Below, piece after piece: positions 8,465 through 17,098 of a DNA stretch of 64,000 nt (positions are counted from its first letter, which is position 1; each line of letters opens with the position of its first letter). Location of the stretch: assembly GCA_903869675.1 (NCBI GenBank), contig CAIQAB010000018.1, positions 88,959 through 152,958 on the forward strand, written 5' to 3'. Below the pieces are notes generated by a model. That model was not told the DNA's origin. It ran no database searches and saw only the letters and a program-made list of their open reading frames with translations. This DNA is from an uncultured Verrucomicrobiota bacterium (GTDB taxonomy: Bacteria; Verrucomicrobiota; Verrucomicrobiia; Opitutales; Opitutaceae). A program made the translations under genes and the position numbers.

Positions 8465-9433
8465 TCAGCGCAAACCGCAAGCCCGGCGGGCACGCGCGAG
8501 CACGACCTCAGCCACCGCGCGAGCCCGAGCCGCGCCTTCGCGCAACACCGCCTCGACATGCGCCGGATCCGCGGCCAGCGCGGCGCGACGCGCACGGGCT
8601 CCCTCAAAATGAGTCCAGACCTGCTCAAAAAGGATCTTCTTGAGGTCGCCGTAACCAAGCCCGCCGGCGCGCAAGCGCTCCTCGGTCTCAAGGGCAAACG
8701 CCGGGGCGGCGACCACTTTAAGCAGGCGGATGGCAAGGTTCTGATCGGCGTCGGGCTTGGGCTCACCGGGGGCGCGTGAATCCATCGGGATGCCCATGAT
8801 CTTTTTGCGCGTGGCTTTCTCGTCACCGAAGAGATCGAGGGTGTTGCCGTAGCTCTTGCTCATCTTTTGCCCATCAAGGCCGGGCACGACCGCGGATTCA
8901 TCGCGGATCACGCTATCGGGCACCACGAAGGTCTCACCATAGGCCAGGTTAAACTTGATCGCCATGTCGCGAGTCATCTCCACGTGCTGCTTCTGGTCGC
9001 GGCCGACCGGCACATGAGTGGTGTCGTAGAGGAGGATATCGGCCGCCATGAGCACCGGATAAGTGAAGAGCCCCACGTTTGCGGCAAGGCCTCGGGCGGT
9101 CTTGTCCTTGTAGCTGTGGGCCCGCTCCAAAAGCCCCATTGGCGCGAGCGTGCCAAGCATCCAGGCGAGCTCGCACACCTCGGGGACATCGCTCTGGCGC
9201 CAGAGCACGCTCTTGGCTGGATCCAGCCCGCAAGCCAACCAGTCGAGGGCGACGCCGAGGGTGTAGTCACGCCGCTTTTGCGGATCCGTGAGCGACGTCA
9301 TCGAGTGGTAGTCGGCGATGAAGTAGAAACAGTCGCCGGCCCGGTCCTGCGCCGAGATCGCCGGCTGCATGGCACCGAGGTAGTTGCCAAGATGAAGGAT
9401 GCCCGAAGGCTGGATGCCGGTGAGAGTGCGCAT
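8465..9433 (-). CDS. trpS: Tryptophanyl-tRNA synthetase
   Basis: A 322-residue class I aminoacyl-tRNA synthetase charging tRNA-Trp. The HIGH-type motif PSGILHLGN (residues 9-17) and KMSKS (about residues 190-194) are intact, and GRDQKQHVEMTRD is typical of TrpRS. Start ATG 9433 gives the standard MRTLTGIQPSG N-terminus. An upstream in-frame TTG at 9475 overlaps the stop of the preceding gene as TTGA, so a longer coupled form is possible. It is the last gene of a minus-strand run with two hexapeptide-repeat genes. Confidence 0.95.
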   Translation of the reverse strand: MRTLTGIQPSGILHLGNYLGAMQPAISAQDRAGDCFYFIADYHSMTSLTDPQKRRDYTLGVALDWLACGLDPAKSVLWRQSDVPEVCELAWMLGTLAPMGLLERAHSYKDKTARGLAANVGLFTYPVLMAADILLYDTTHVPVGRDQKQHVEMTRDMAIKFNLAYGETFVVPDSVIRDESAVVPGLDGQKMSKSYGNTLDLFGDEKATRKKIMGIPMDSRAPGEPKPDADQNLAIRLLKVVAAPAFALETEERLRAGGLGYGDLKKILFEQVWTHFEGARARRAALAADPAHVEAVLREGAARARAVAEVVLARARRACGLR

Positions 9434-9471
9434 GGGGGAAGGTGAAGTATGCGCCGAAACCGGGACGTGTT

Positions 9472-10158
9472 TCAATCCCTCCGTGGCAGATGCGACACCG
9501 CGCCTCGCTGGCGTGCGATGGTATCAGCCGGCAGCACGCCGCTGAAAACCGTGCCCGGCGCCACCAGCGCACGCCGGCCCAGCACACTGCCGGGATTCAG
9601 CACCGCGTTGCAGCCGACCTCGGCGGCATCTCCGAGAATGGCCCCGAACTTCCGTAAACCCGTCTCGTAAACCCGCTCCGCCGTGCGCACCGCGACGGGC
9701 TTTTGGTCCAGACGCAGGTTCGAGCAGACGGCGCCCGCCCCGAGGTGGGCGCGATTGCCCAAAATGGAATCGCCGACGTAGGAAAAATGCGGGACCTGCA
9801 CCCCGTCCATCAGGAGGCAGTTTTTGAACTCGCAGGAATTGCCCAGCACCGCACCCGCCCCGGCGATGACATTGCCGCGCACGTAGGCACCCGGCCGGAT
9901 CTCGGTGCCAGGCCCGATCCAGCAAGGCCCGATCAACGTGCAGTAAGCCGGCAGCCGCACGTCTTCCGCGAGGTGCACCTCACCCTCAATCCGCACACTG
10001 GCCGGCAATCCGCTACGTGCCCCGGCCTCGGGCAAACTCGCCAAGGCGACCGGGATGGCCTTTAGCCAGGCCCAAGGCTCCGCCGCCGGATCAAAAAAAC
10101 CGGCAAATGACGCCAACGAAGCAGGCAGGGCAAAGTAGTCGGAGGCGGTCATGTGCAT
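9472..10158 (-). CDS. Left-handed beta-helix (hexapeptide-repeat) protein, GlmU C-terminal-like
   Basis: 228 residues. After a 60-residue helical N-terminus, a hexapeptide-repeat beta-helix follows: IGPGTEIRPGAYVRGNV, SYVGDSILGNRAHLGAGA, then GCNAVLNPGSVLGRRALV. The order matches the acetyltransferase half of GlmU and related sugar-nucleotide proteins, but no nucleotidyltransferase domain is present. It could be an acyltransferase acting on a sugar precursor; the substrate is unknown. It is 43 bp downstream of the gamma-carbonic anhydrase gene and touches trpS. Confidence 0.75.
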   Translation of the reverse strand: MHMTASDYFALPASLASFAGFFDPAAEPWAWLKAIPVALASLPEAGARSGLPASVRIEGEVHLAEDVRLPAYCTLIGPCWIGPGTEIRPGAYVRGNVIAGAGAVLGNSCEFKNCLLMDGVQVPHFSYVGDSILGNRAHLGAGAVCSNLRLDQKPVAVRTAERVYETGLRKFGAILGDAAEVGCNAVLNPGSVLGRRALVAPGTVFSGVLPADTIARQRGAVSHLPRRD

Positions 10159-10201
10159 GCCGTGAGAAGAGCGGACCTGCGCAGGGACTCCACCGCGAAA
10201 A

Positions 10202-10756
10202 TCATCCGGCTGCGTTTCCTGATCCCGCGGCCCCAGCCCGCTCAGCGTGGGCCCGCGCCACCACGACGTATTTTTCCGCCAGTCGCCGCCCCGCCCCTAC
10301 CTCCTCGGGCCGCAGCGCACGCGTAACCTTGGCCGGCCTCCCCATGACCATGGAACCCGGCGGACAGGCAAAGCCCATGGTCACCAAGGAACCCGCCCCC
10401 ACGATGCTGTCCGCCCCGATCCGCGCCCCGTCGAGCACGATGGCTCCCATTCCGATCAGGCAGCCATCCTCGACAGTGCAGGCATGCAGGGTCGCACCAT
10501 GCCCGACCGTCACCCAGTCGCCTACAAACGTGCCGTGATCATCCGAAAGATGCACCACTACGTTATCCTGCAAGTTACTGCCATTCCCGATCACGATGGA
10601 GTGGATATCTCCACGTAACACCGCACCGTAAAAGACGCTCGCGTCGCGGCCCAAACGCACGTCGCCACAGACGGTGGCGCTGGCCGCCACAAACGCCGCC
10701 CCCGCCAGATCAGGAACGCAACCAAGGTGCCTTTGTAATCGTTCGGCCAAGTTCAT
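10202..10756 (-). CDS. Gamma-class carbonic anhydrase family protein
   Basis: 184 residues forming a left-handed beta-helix of the YrdA/PaaY/Cam family. Candidate zinc ligands are His69 (VVVHLSDD) and His86/His91 (VGHGATLH), with the 5-residue spacing typical of the family; the C-terminus is the usual helix. Members either hydrate CO2 or hydrolyse CoA thioesters; many YrdA-like proteins show weak activity, so the function is tentative. The ATG at 10756 is chosen because homology begins there; the open frame continues to 10810 without an ATG. It is the first gene of the run leading to trpS. Confidence 0.87.
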   Translation of the reverse strand: MNLAERLQRHLGCVPDLAGAAFVAASATVCGDVRLGRDASVFYGAVLRGDIHSIVIGNGSNLQDNVVVHLSDDHGTFVGDWVTVGHGATLHACTVEDGCLIGMGAIVLDGARIGADSIVGAGSLVTMGFACPPGSMVMGRPAKVTRALRPEEVGAGRRLAEKYVVVARAHAERAGAAGSGNAAG

Positions 10757-10833
10757 ACCAAAACGCTCGCGCGGCACGCGCCCTGCGACAAGCCTGCACC
10801 GCCTCGTCAATCTACCCCTAATAATTCGTCTAC

Positions 10834-12177
10834 ATGGAAATCACCCACGTTCTCCGCGGTCTGCTCGGCGTTTTAGCCATGCTCGGCCTAGCCACCCTCT
10901 TCAGCACCAACCGCCGTGCTATCCCTTGGCGCGTCGTCGCCATCGGCACCGTGATGCAGATCGTCATCGCCCTGGTCGTGCTGAAAATCGACTTCGTGCG
11001 CGGGATTTTTGACACCGTGGGCGGCTTTTTTGTGCGGCTGCTCGACTTCACCGGAGAAGGCAGCCGCCTGGTCTTCGGCTGGCTGATGAACGTCCCCAGC
11101 GGCGGCACCGGCATCGTCATCGCCGCCCAAGACGGGCGCACCTTCGCCACCCATGCTCCGATATTCGCCATCACCATCCTGCCGAGCATCATCTTCTTTT
11201 CCGCCCTCACCACCCTGCTCTACCGACTCGGCTGGCTCCAAGTCGTGGTCAAGGCCTTCGCCTGGGTCATGTCAAAGACGCTCCGCCTCTCCGGCGCCGA
11301 AACGCTGAGCACGTCGGCCAACATCTTTCTCGGCCAGACCGAGGCACCGCTGTTAATCAAACCGTATCTGGAAAAAATGACGCGCTCCGAACTGCTCGCC
11401 ATCATGGTGGGCGGCATGGCCACCATCGCCGGGGGCGTCATGGCCGTCTACATAGTGCTGCTCGGCGGCGACGATGCCACCGAACGCGTGCGTTGGGCCA
11501 CGCACCTGCTCACCGCATCCATCATCGCCGCCCCGGCCACTTTAGTGATCTCCAAGATTCTCCTGCCCCAGACAGAAAAGGTCGACGAGGCCATGCACCT
11601 CAACGCCGAACGCCCCGGCGCCAACCTGATCGACGCCATCTGCATCGGCACGACCGACGGTCTGAAACTAGCCGTAAACGTGGGCGGCATGCTGATCGTG
11701 TTCACCGCCCTCGTCGCGATGGCCAACTACTGCCTAGCCCAAGGCCTCGGCGGCTGGACCGGACTTAACAGCCTCATCGCCACCGCCACGGGCGGCCAGT
11801 TCCAAGACCTCTCCCTCCAGTTCGTCTTCGGCATGGTCGGAGCGCCCATCGCATGGCTAATCGGCGTGGACAGTGAACACCTGCTCGCCGCCGGTCGCTT
11901 GCTGGGCGAGAAAACCGTGCTGAACGAGTTCTACGCCTATTTCAGCATGTCCCAAATGAAGATCGCGGGCCAGCTGACCGACGACCGCACGCGCATCATC
12001 CTCACCTACGCCCTTTGCGGCTTTTCCAACATCGTGTCCATCGGCATCCAGGTCGGCGGCCTTGGCGCGATGGCCCCGGGTAAACGCACCGAGCTCGCGC
12101 TCCTCGGCTGGCGCGCCCTGCTCGGTGGCAGCCTCACCTGCTTCCTCACCGCGAGCATCGCCGGCATGCTATTCTGA
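10834..12177 (+). CDS. Concentrative nucleoside transporter (CNT/NupC family)
   Basis: A 447-residue inner-membrane symporter importing nucleosides with H+ or Na+. The signature GQTEAPLLIKPYL and SELLAIMVGGMATIAGGVMA, central to the CNT fold, are present, as are the N-terminal three-helix bundle and a C-terminal gate domain with ASIIAAPATLVISK. It is divergent from the carbonic-anhydrase gene, 77 bp apart. With the NCS2 permease and Hpt it supports purine scavenging. Substrate preference is not visible. Confidence 0.92.
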   Translation: MEITHVLRGLLGVLAMLGLATLFSTNRRAIPWRVVAIGTVMQIVIALVVLKIDFVRGIFDTVGGFFVRLLDFTGEGSRLVFGWLMNVPSGGTGIVIAAQDGRTFATHAPIFAITILPSIIFFSALTTLLYRLGWLQVVVKAFAWVMSKTLRLSGAETLSTSANIFLGQTEAPLLIKPYLEKMTRSELLAIMVGGMATIAGGVMAVYIVLLGGDDATERVRWATHLLTASIIAAPATLVISKILLPQTEKVDEAMHLNAERPGANLIDAICIGTTDGLKLAVNVGGMLIVFTALVAMANYCLAQGLGGWTGLNSLIATATGGQFQDLSLQFVFGMVGAPIAWLIGVDSEHLLAAGRLLGEKTVLNEFYAYFSMSQMKIAGQLTDDRTRIILTYALCGFSNIVSIGIQVGGLGAMAPGKRTELALLGWRALLGGSLTCFLTASIAGMLF

Positions 12178-12221
12178 TTCGATCCCGGCAACGGTGGCGG
12201 TTCTGCGACAGATAGAAGACG

Positions 12222-12788
12222 TCAAGCCCGCCGGAAAAAACCCGCCGTCGGCTGCCGCGCACCGCGACCGATCCGTTTTATCAACACCCACCCCGGCGGG
12301 GCCAATTCTAGTTCACCGGGGTATTCGAGCACCACGATGGGATCGTCCCCCGCCGCCGTGGACTCGAGCAGGCCAGCGAACAGACGCGGCGCGATCTCCG
12401 GGATGATCGGATAAGGCGGATCGGCAAAAATCAGGTCTGGCTCCGCTTCTCCCGCCGCCGGCCGCCAGGCCAGGGCGTCGCCCACCACCAGCCGCAGCTC
12501 GCCCGCCTCCCGACGCGCACTTTTCGCGACCGTGGTGATATTTTGCCGCAAGCAGGCCGCCGCCTTCGCGTTTTGCTCGACGAAGATTCCGCCCGCCGCG
12601 CCGCGGCTCCAGGCCTCCAGTCCGTAGCCGCCACTCCCGGCAAAGAGATCCGCGAAACGTGCGCCGGCCAGGCGCGCTCCGAGCGAGGAAAACACCGCCT
12701 GGCGCATGCCGTCCGTAGCCGGTCGCACCGCGTCGCCCTTGGGCACCACCAACACCGCCCCGCGAGCTGCTCCGCCGCTGATTCGCAT
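12222..12788 (-). CDS. rsmD: 16S rRNA (guanine966-N2)-methyltransferase
   Basis: A 188-residue SAM-dependent methyltransferase. It shows VRPATDGMRQAVFSSL (RsmD N-terminal signature), the SAM loop FADLFAGSGGYGLEAWSRGA and the catalytic DPPY. RsmD modifies G966 in helix 31 of 16S rRNA during 30S assembly. The ATG at 12788 gives MRISGGAARG, equivalent to the usual MRIIxGxxRG; a TTG 12 bp upstream is possible. It is convergent with the nucleoside transporter and divergent from mlaE, and probably monocistronic. Confidence 0.92.
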   Translation of the reverse strand: MRISGGAARGAVLVVPKGDAVRPATDGMRQAVFSSLGARLAGARFADLFAGSGGYGLEAWSRGAAGGIFVEQNAKAAACLRQNITTVAKSARREAGELRLVVGDALAWRPAAGEAEPDLIFADPPYPIIPEIAPRLFAGLLESTAAGDDPIVVLEYPGELELAPPGWVLIKRIGRGARQPTAGFFRRA

Positions 12789-12904
12789 AGTTTTCCCCAA
12801 GCCAAAACCCGGCTACGCCGGCCGCAACCGCCAAATAGAACACGCCCCCAGCTCACTGTGCGTTCGACAAAAGGACCTCGCCCGGGTCTTTATGAGTCGC
12901 GTCC

Positions 12905-13681
12905 ATGTTATCCGCCCTCGGCCAATCTTCCCTGCGCATCGTCTCCGAAGCCGGCGACCTCACCCGCTTCACCCTCCGCGGGTTTTACTCCGCCATCGGC
13001 TCCCGCCGCCTGGGCCGGCGCCTCGCCCGCTCGGTTTACGAACAGGGCGTCCGCTGCCTGCCCGTTATCCTGATCGTCGGCATCTTCACCGGTCTGGTCC
13101 TCGGGCTGCAGGCCTACCACACCCTAAACCGCTTCGGCTCCTCCGCCCTGCTCGGGCCCCTCGTCGCGCTTACCCTGATACGCGAACTCGCCCCCGTCCT
13201 CGCCGCCCTCATGCTGGTCGGCCAGGCCGGCTCGGCTCTCACCGCCGAGCTCGGTATCCAGCGTAATTCCGAGCAAATCGACGCCCTCGAAACGATGGGC
13301 ATAGATCCCTTTGGTTTTCTCGTGGCGCCGCGCTTACTCGCCGCCCTGATCGTGTTTCCGATCATGACCGCCTTTTTCTCACTGGTCGGCCTGATCGGCG
13401 GTTGGCTCTCCGCCTGCATCCTCCTGCCACTGGCGGGTAACGTCTATTGGGCCTCCATCGATAGCGCGGTGAAGGGCGCGGACGTCTCCGAATGCCTGGT
13501 TAAAGCCCTCGTATTCGGCGCGCTCGCTATCTCCCTCTGCTGCCACAACGGCTTCAACGCCCACCGCCGCACGGGCGCTACCGGGGCCCGCGCGGTCTCC
13601 GCCTCCACCACCCGCGCGGTGGTGTTCTCCAGCATCGGCGTGCTCGCGGCTGATTATTTGATCACCTCCCTGCTAGTCTGA
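12905..13681 (+). CDS. mlaE: MlaE-family ABC transporter permease (phospholipid trafficking)
   Basis: A 258-residue membrane subunit of an MCE-type ABC transporter moving phospholipids between inner and outer membrane. Features include the conserved cytoplasmic/periplasmic segments GLVLGLQAYHTLNRFG and TALTAELG-like LTAELGIQRNSEQIDALE, and about five to six hydrophobic segments. It starts the operon mlaE-mlaF-mlaD with gaps of 10 and 24 bp. No mlaB or mlaC follows, as is common outside Proteobacteria. Confidence 0.9.
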   Translation: MLSALGQSSLRIVSEAGDLTRFTLRGFYSAIGSRRLGRRLARSVYEQGVRCLPVILIVGIFTGLVLGLQAYHTLNRFGSSALLGPLVALTLIRELAPVLAALMLVGQAGSALTAELGIQRNSEQIDALETMGIDPFGFLVAPRLLAALIVFPIMTAFFSLVGLIGGWLSACILLPLAGNVYWASIDSAVKGADVSECLVKALVFGALAISLCCHNGFNAHRRTGATGARAVSASTTRAVVFSSIGVLAADYLITSLLV

Positions 13682-13691
13682 CCCTGCCCCG

Positions 13692-14516
13692 ATGCCTGAA
13701 TCCGAAAAAGTCCCTCTGCTCGCCACCCGCAGTCTGGTCAAACGCTTCGGCAGCCAAGTCGTGCTCGCCGACGTCACTCTAGAGGTTCCACGCGGGCGCG
13801 TGCTCGCCATCATCGGCAAGTCCGGCACCGGCAAATCCGTGCTGCTGAAATGCCTCGCCGGCGTGCTCGCAACCGACGGCGGCGAGGTCTTGTTCGAGGG
13901 CCGCCCACTAGGCGCTGCCGCCCCTGACGCCTCGGGCACCGACGCCCTCGCCGCCTTCCGCCGCCGCTGCAGCTATCTGTTTCAGGGCAACGCCCTCCTC
14001 GACTCGCTCACCGCTTGGGAAAACGTGGCTCTGCCGCTCGAACAGGCCACCCTACTGCCCAAGGCAGAGATTCGCCTTCGAGTTAGCGAGGCCCTGCGCC
14101 GGCTAGAATTGGAGGCCGACGCCACCCGCTACCCGTCGCAGATGTCCGGCGGCATGCAGAAGCGCCTCGCCCTCGCCCGCGCCCTTGTGACCCGCCCGGA
14201 GATCGTGCTGTTCGACGAGCCTACCGCCGGGCTCGACCCCCTCCGCCGCAACGCCGTGTTCGCCCTGATCGCCCACGCCCAGCGCGAATTCGGCTTCACC
14301 GCCGTGGTCGTGACTCACGACCTGCCCGAGGCCCTGGCCTCATGCGACCACCTCGCCCTGCTTGATCAGGGGCGTATCCGCTTTTCCGGCACCCCGGCCG
14401 ATTTCGCCGCCACGCCCGATCCGGTGGTGGCCTCTTTCCGCGACAGCCCCGCCGCCCTCGCCCGGGACATCGCCTCCCTCCGCGCCGGCGCCGCTCTGCC
14501 CGCCGACCTCGGCTAA
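13692..14516 (+). CDS. mlaF: MlaF-family ABC transporter ATP-binding protein
   Basis: A 274-residue ATPase energising the MlaE permease. Walker A is GKSGTGKSVLLK, the ABC signature is SGGMQKRLALARAL and Walker B is IVLFDEPTAGLDP; MQKR after the signature is typical of the MlaF group. The H-loop histidine is in VVVTHDLPEAL. It lies between mlaE and mlaD in one transcription unit. Confidence 0.93.
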   Translation: MPESEKVPLLATRSLVKRFGSQVVLADVTLEVPRGRVLAIIGKSGTGKSVLLKCLAGVLATDGGEVLFEGRPLGAAAPDASGTDALAAFRRRCSYLFQGNALLDSLTAWENVALPLEQATLLPKAEIRLRVSEALRRLELEADATRYPSQMSGGMQKRLALARALVTRPEIVLFDEPTAGLDPLRRNAVFALIAHAQREFGFTAVVVTHDLPEALASCDHLALLDQGRIRFSGTPADFAATPDPVVASFRDSPAALARDIASLRAGAALPADLG

Positions 14517-14540
14517 CTCCCATTTCTCCCAATCACTGTC

Positions 14541-15020
14541 ATGCAAGCCTCCCCCGTTAAATACACCCGCTTGGACCTCGCCGTCGGCACCTTCGTCCTC
14601 GCCGGCCTTGCCGCCCTCGTGTTCCTCGCTGTGAAAATCGGCGGCGGCGCCCTCGTGGCGGTCGACACCACCACCGTGCGCGCCCGCTTTACCAACCTCG
14701 GCGGCCTCGCCCCCGGAGCGAGTGTGCTGATCTCCGGCGTTGCCGTTGGCCAAGTGGAAAAAGTCGAGCTCGACGAACGCTACGCCGCCGTCGCCACCCT
14801 GCGTGTGCGCCGCGACCTCAAACTCCCGGCCGACACCTTTGCCGCCATACGATCCAGCGGCCTGATCGGCGACAAACACATCGCCCTCAGCCCTGGCTCG
14901 GACGATAAACTCCTCCAGCCTGGCGAACTCATCACCGATACCGAGAGTGCCGTCGATCTCGAGTCCCTGATCAGCCGCTTCGCCTTCGGTGGCGTGAAGG
15001 AAAAAGGGGACGGGAAATAG
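14541..15020 (+). CDS. mlaD: MlaD-family MCE-domain protein
   Basis: 159 residues: a single N-terminal membrane helix (about residues 14-34), one MCE domain (RARFTNLGGLAPGASVLISG, VGQVEKVELD) and a short C-terminal helix. MlaD-like proteins form hexameric rings that hold lipid at the periplasmic face of the MlaE-MlaF complex. The length matches single-domain MlaD rather than long PqiB/YebT forms. It ends the operon; the next gene (prmB) converges from 268 bp away. Confidence 0.9.
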   Translation: MQASPVKYTRLDLAVGTFVLAGLAALVFLAVKIGGGALVAVDTTTVRARFTNLGGLAPGASVLISGVAVGQVEKVELDERYAAVATLRVRRDLKLPADTFAAIRSSGLIGDKHIALSPGSDDKLLQPGELITDTESAVDLESLISRFAFGGVKEKGDGK

Positions 15021-15040
15021 TCGCGCCACCCCTTCTGTCA

Positions 15041-15058
15041 GCCTGCGATCAGGCAGGC
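15041..15058. other. Short hairpin in the mlaD-prmB convergent gap
   Basis: GCCTGC (15041-15046) pairs with GCAGGC (15053-15058) around a 6-nt loop, 20 bp after the mlaD stop. No T-tract follows, so a terminator role is doubtful. The rest of the gap (15059-15287) holds no convincing gene or motif. Confidence 0.25.
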
Positions 15059-15287
15059 ATTCTACAATGCCCCCACGGACAAGATCGAGCCGGTCACCGC
15101 TAAAATCAGCAGCCTCCAACGCCTAAAATAGCCCGGAGGAACCCTCCTTGGATCCATGTTCGAAATAGCCTGGGAACGGACCCAGCTGCAAGACTGCGAC
15201 ATCGCCGCCGGCAAAGTCCGCAGTGCCAGAGCCCGCATACTGCTCACCTCGCCCCGCGCCTGAACAAGGGTCGCGAAGCCTCCCGAC

Positions 15288-16259
15288 TCAGCCCGTCCAA
15301 TCTCGCAAGAGCGCCGCGCGGACCACAAAGACGCAGTCGCTGCCGTCCTCGGTTTCGAGCCATTCCGGGGAGAGTGCGGCAAATTCGCGGTTCACCGCCT
15401 TGCGCAGACCACCGATCTCGACCGCCACCAGGCCATGCGGCGCCAAACGGTCACGCGCCTGGCGCAGGAGTTTCCGCACGATCACGAGGCCATCCGCCCC
15501 GCCATCATGCGCCATTCGCGGCTCGGCCTTAAACTCGGGATCCTGCCGGTCCACGTGCGCGCTGGGCTCATAGGGAGGGTTGCTCACGATCAGATCATAC
15601 CCGCCTTTAGGCGGCGGCACCCCGTCAAACACGTCACTCTGGTGTAACTTGACCCGTCCCCCTGCGGCGAGGGCTTTCACATTCACACCCGCCACCGCCA
15701 GCGCGGCGGGAGAAATGTCCAGCCCGTCGACCTTCGCATGAGGGAATGCCTCCGCGAGCAGGATAGCCAAGCACCCCGAACCGGTGCACACATCCGCCAC
15801 ACGACGCACGGTCACGCCCGACGGCAAGAGCGCCGACATTCCCGGAATCAACTCCACGAAATAGCTGCGCGGGATGATCACGCGCTCATCGACATAAAAC
15901 CGCAGGCCGCCCAGCCACGCCTCCTTCGTCAGGTAGGCGGCCGGCACACGTTTCACCGCCCGGGCGTGCAACACTTCACGCAAGGCGATGCGCTGGGCCG
16001 GCGTCAGCGGCTTTTCCAGAACCTCGGGACCGCTCTCCAGCGGCCAGTCGAGCGTGCGCAAAAGCAGATAGAGCGCCTCGTCATGGGCATTGTCGGTGAT
16101 CTGGCCAAGGGCCAGGCCGGCCTTGGCGTAGACCTCTTCGGCAAAGACCAGCCAGCCCGCCAGCGTGGCCAGCTGCGAAGTCGGCGGCAAGGCCGCTAGG
16201 CCGGCGGGACGCGGAGCCACGCCGGACGCAGCCTTAATCTTGGCTCGGGCCGCGCTCAT
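15288..16259 (-). CDS. prmB: Ribosomal protein L3 N5-glutamine methyltransferase
   Basis: A 323-residue SAM-dependent methyltransferase that methylates a glutamine of ribosomal protein L3. The N-terminal helical domain contains LALGQITDNAHDEALYLLL, matching the PrmB pattern GHGTDNPWDEA; the SAM loop is VADVCTGSGCLAILLAEAFP, and the catalytic NPPYEPSAH is followed by DPEFKAEP (PrmB-type) rather than the PrmC sequence. The true start is the ATG at 16259, which overlaps the stop of the upstream rhomboid-like gene as ATGA; the frame extends upstream only by chance. Confidence 0.92.
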   Translation of the reverse strand: MSAARAKIKAASGVAPRPAGLAALPPTSQLATLAGWLVFAEEVYAKAGLALGQITDNAHDEALYLLLRTLDWPLESGPEVLEKPLTPAQRIALREVLHARAVKRVPAAYLTKEAWLGGLRFYVDERVIIPRSYFVELIPGMSALLPSGVTVRRVADVCTGSGCLAILLAEAFPHAKVDGLDISPAALAVAGVNVKALAAGGRVKLHQSDVFDGVPPPKGGYDLIVSNPPYEPSAHVDRQDPEFKAEPRMAHDGGADGLVIVRKLLRQARDRLAPHGLVAVEIGGLRKAVNREFAALSPEWLETEDGSDCVFVVRAALLRDWTG

Positions 16260-17044
16260 GGGGCGGGCATGCGCCGTGGCAGGTGCTCGGAGCAATAACA
16301 CCGGTCGTCCGCAGTATAGCGGAAATCCTCGTCCGGATGAGTATCGCTGTTCTTGGCGCAAATGAAGCAGCGGTGACGCGGGCCAGCCGCCTCCACCTCG
16401 CGACGCTCGACCACGCGCCGGCGCTGGCTGTCTATCTGGCGCTTGCCTGTCCGCAGGTCCGATACGATGCGGGCGCCAAAGAAAATCAGGAAGTTGCCAG
16501 TCGAAGCGAGCACCGCGAGCCGATCCACCATGCCACCCATGATCAAAGTGTAGCCGTAAAAAACCCAGGTAATCAGCGCGAGCCACTTCACCCGCACCGG
16601 CAGAATGAAAAAGACATAGAAAGTGAAATTAGGGTTCAAGTAGGCGAAAGCCAGGAACACCGAGCCACTGATGAAACCATTGCCCATCACCGCCGAAGGC
16701 GCGACCCAAGATGCCCCGACCGTCAGCGCCCAACCAGTGAGGAGAAAGAGATTCAAGCGCAGAGTGCCCCACTCCTTTTCCAGCGTGTCACCGAGAAAAT
16801 AGACCATGTAGAGCGCAAAGGCCACGAAAGCCCAATGCGAGGCCGGAGGCATGAGCGCGAAGCTGGCCAAACGCCACCACTCCCCTTGCCCTACTGAACC
16901 CCAGACGAGCACCAGACGTTCAAGGTTAACCACCTCGAGCATGGCCGCGATATAGAAAAAGGTCTGGCCCGCCACGATCGCGAGCAAGACATGGGGCAGG
17001 GCCAGCGGTTGGAGCCGGCGTTCGAGCTTTTGCAGAAAAGACAT
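16256..17044 (-). CDS. Rhomboid-like membrane protein lacking the catalytic His, with C-terminal Cys/His cluster
   Basis: 262 residues with about six hydrophobic segments in rhomboid order. EWWRLASFAL and the following amphipathic loop match the rhomboid L1 WR motif, and GNGFISGSVFLAF aligns with the GxSG helix. The helix that should carry the catalytic His reads LASTGNFLIFFGARI, with no His, so proteolysis is unlikely. After the membrane domain, CFICAK and CYCSEH form a CxxC...CxCxxH set suggesting bound zinc. Translationally coupled to prmB (ATGA). Role unknown; it could be a pseudoprotease that binds membrane clients. Confidence 0.7.
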   Translation of the reverse strand: MSFLQKLERRLQPLALPHVLLAIVAGQTFFYIAAMLEVVNLERLVLVWGSVGQGEWWRLASFALMPPASHWAFVAFALYMVYFLGDTLEKEWGTLRLNLFLLTGWALTVGASWVAPSAVMGNGFISGSVFLAFAYLNPNFTFYVFFILPVRVKWLALITWVFYGYTLIMGGMVDRLAVLASTGNFLIFFGARIVSDLRTGKRQIDSQRRRVVERREVEAAGPRHRCFICAKNSDTHPDEDFRYTADDRCYCSEHLPRRMPAP

Positions 17045-17098
17045 GGACGAAATTCAGACGGTCACCTAACGCTGCCGCCAGCGGCCCTGCGGGCCAGC

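Noticed and set aside
15062..15382. 106-codon minus-strand frame over the prmB 3' end
   Set aside because: It overlaps the conserved prmB C-terminus and has no homology; the remaining gap sequence lacks a plausible start.
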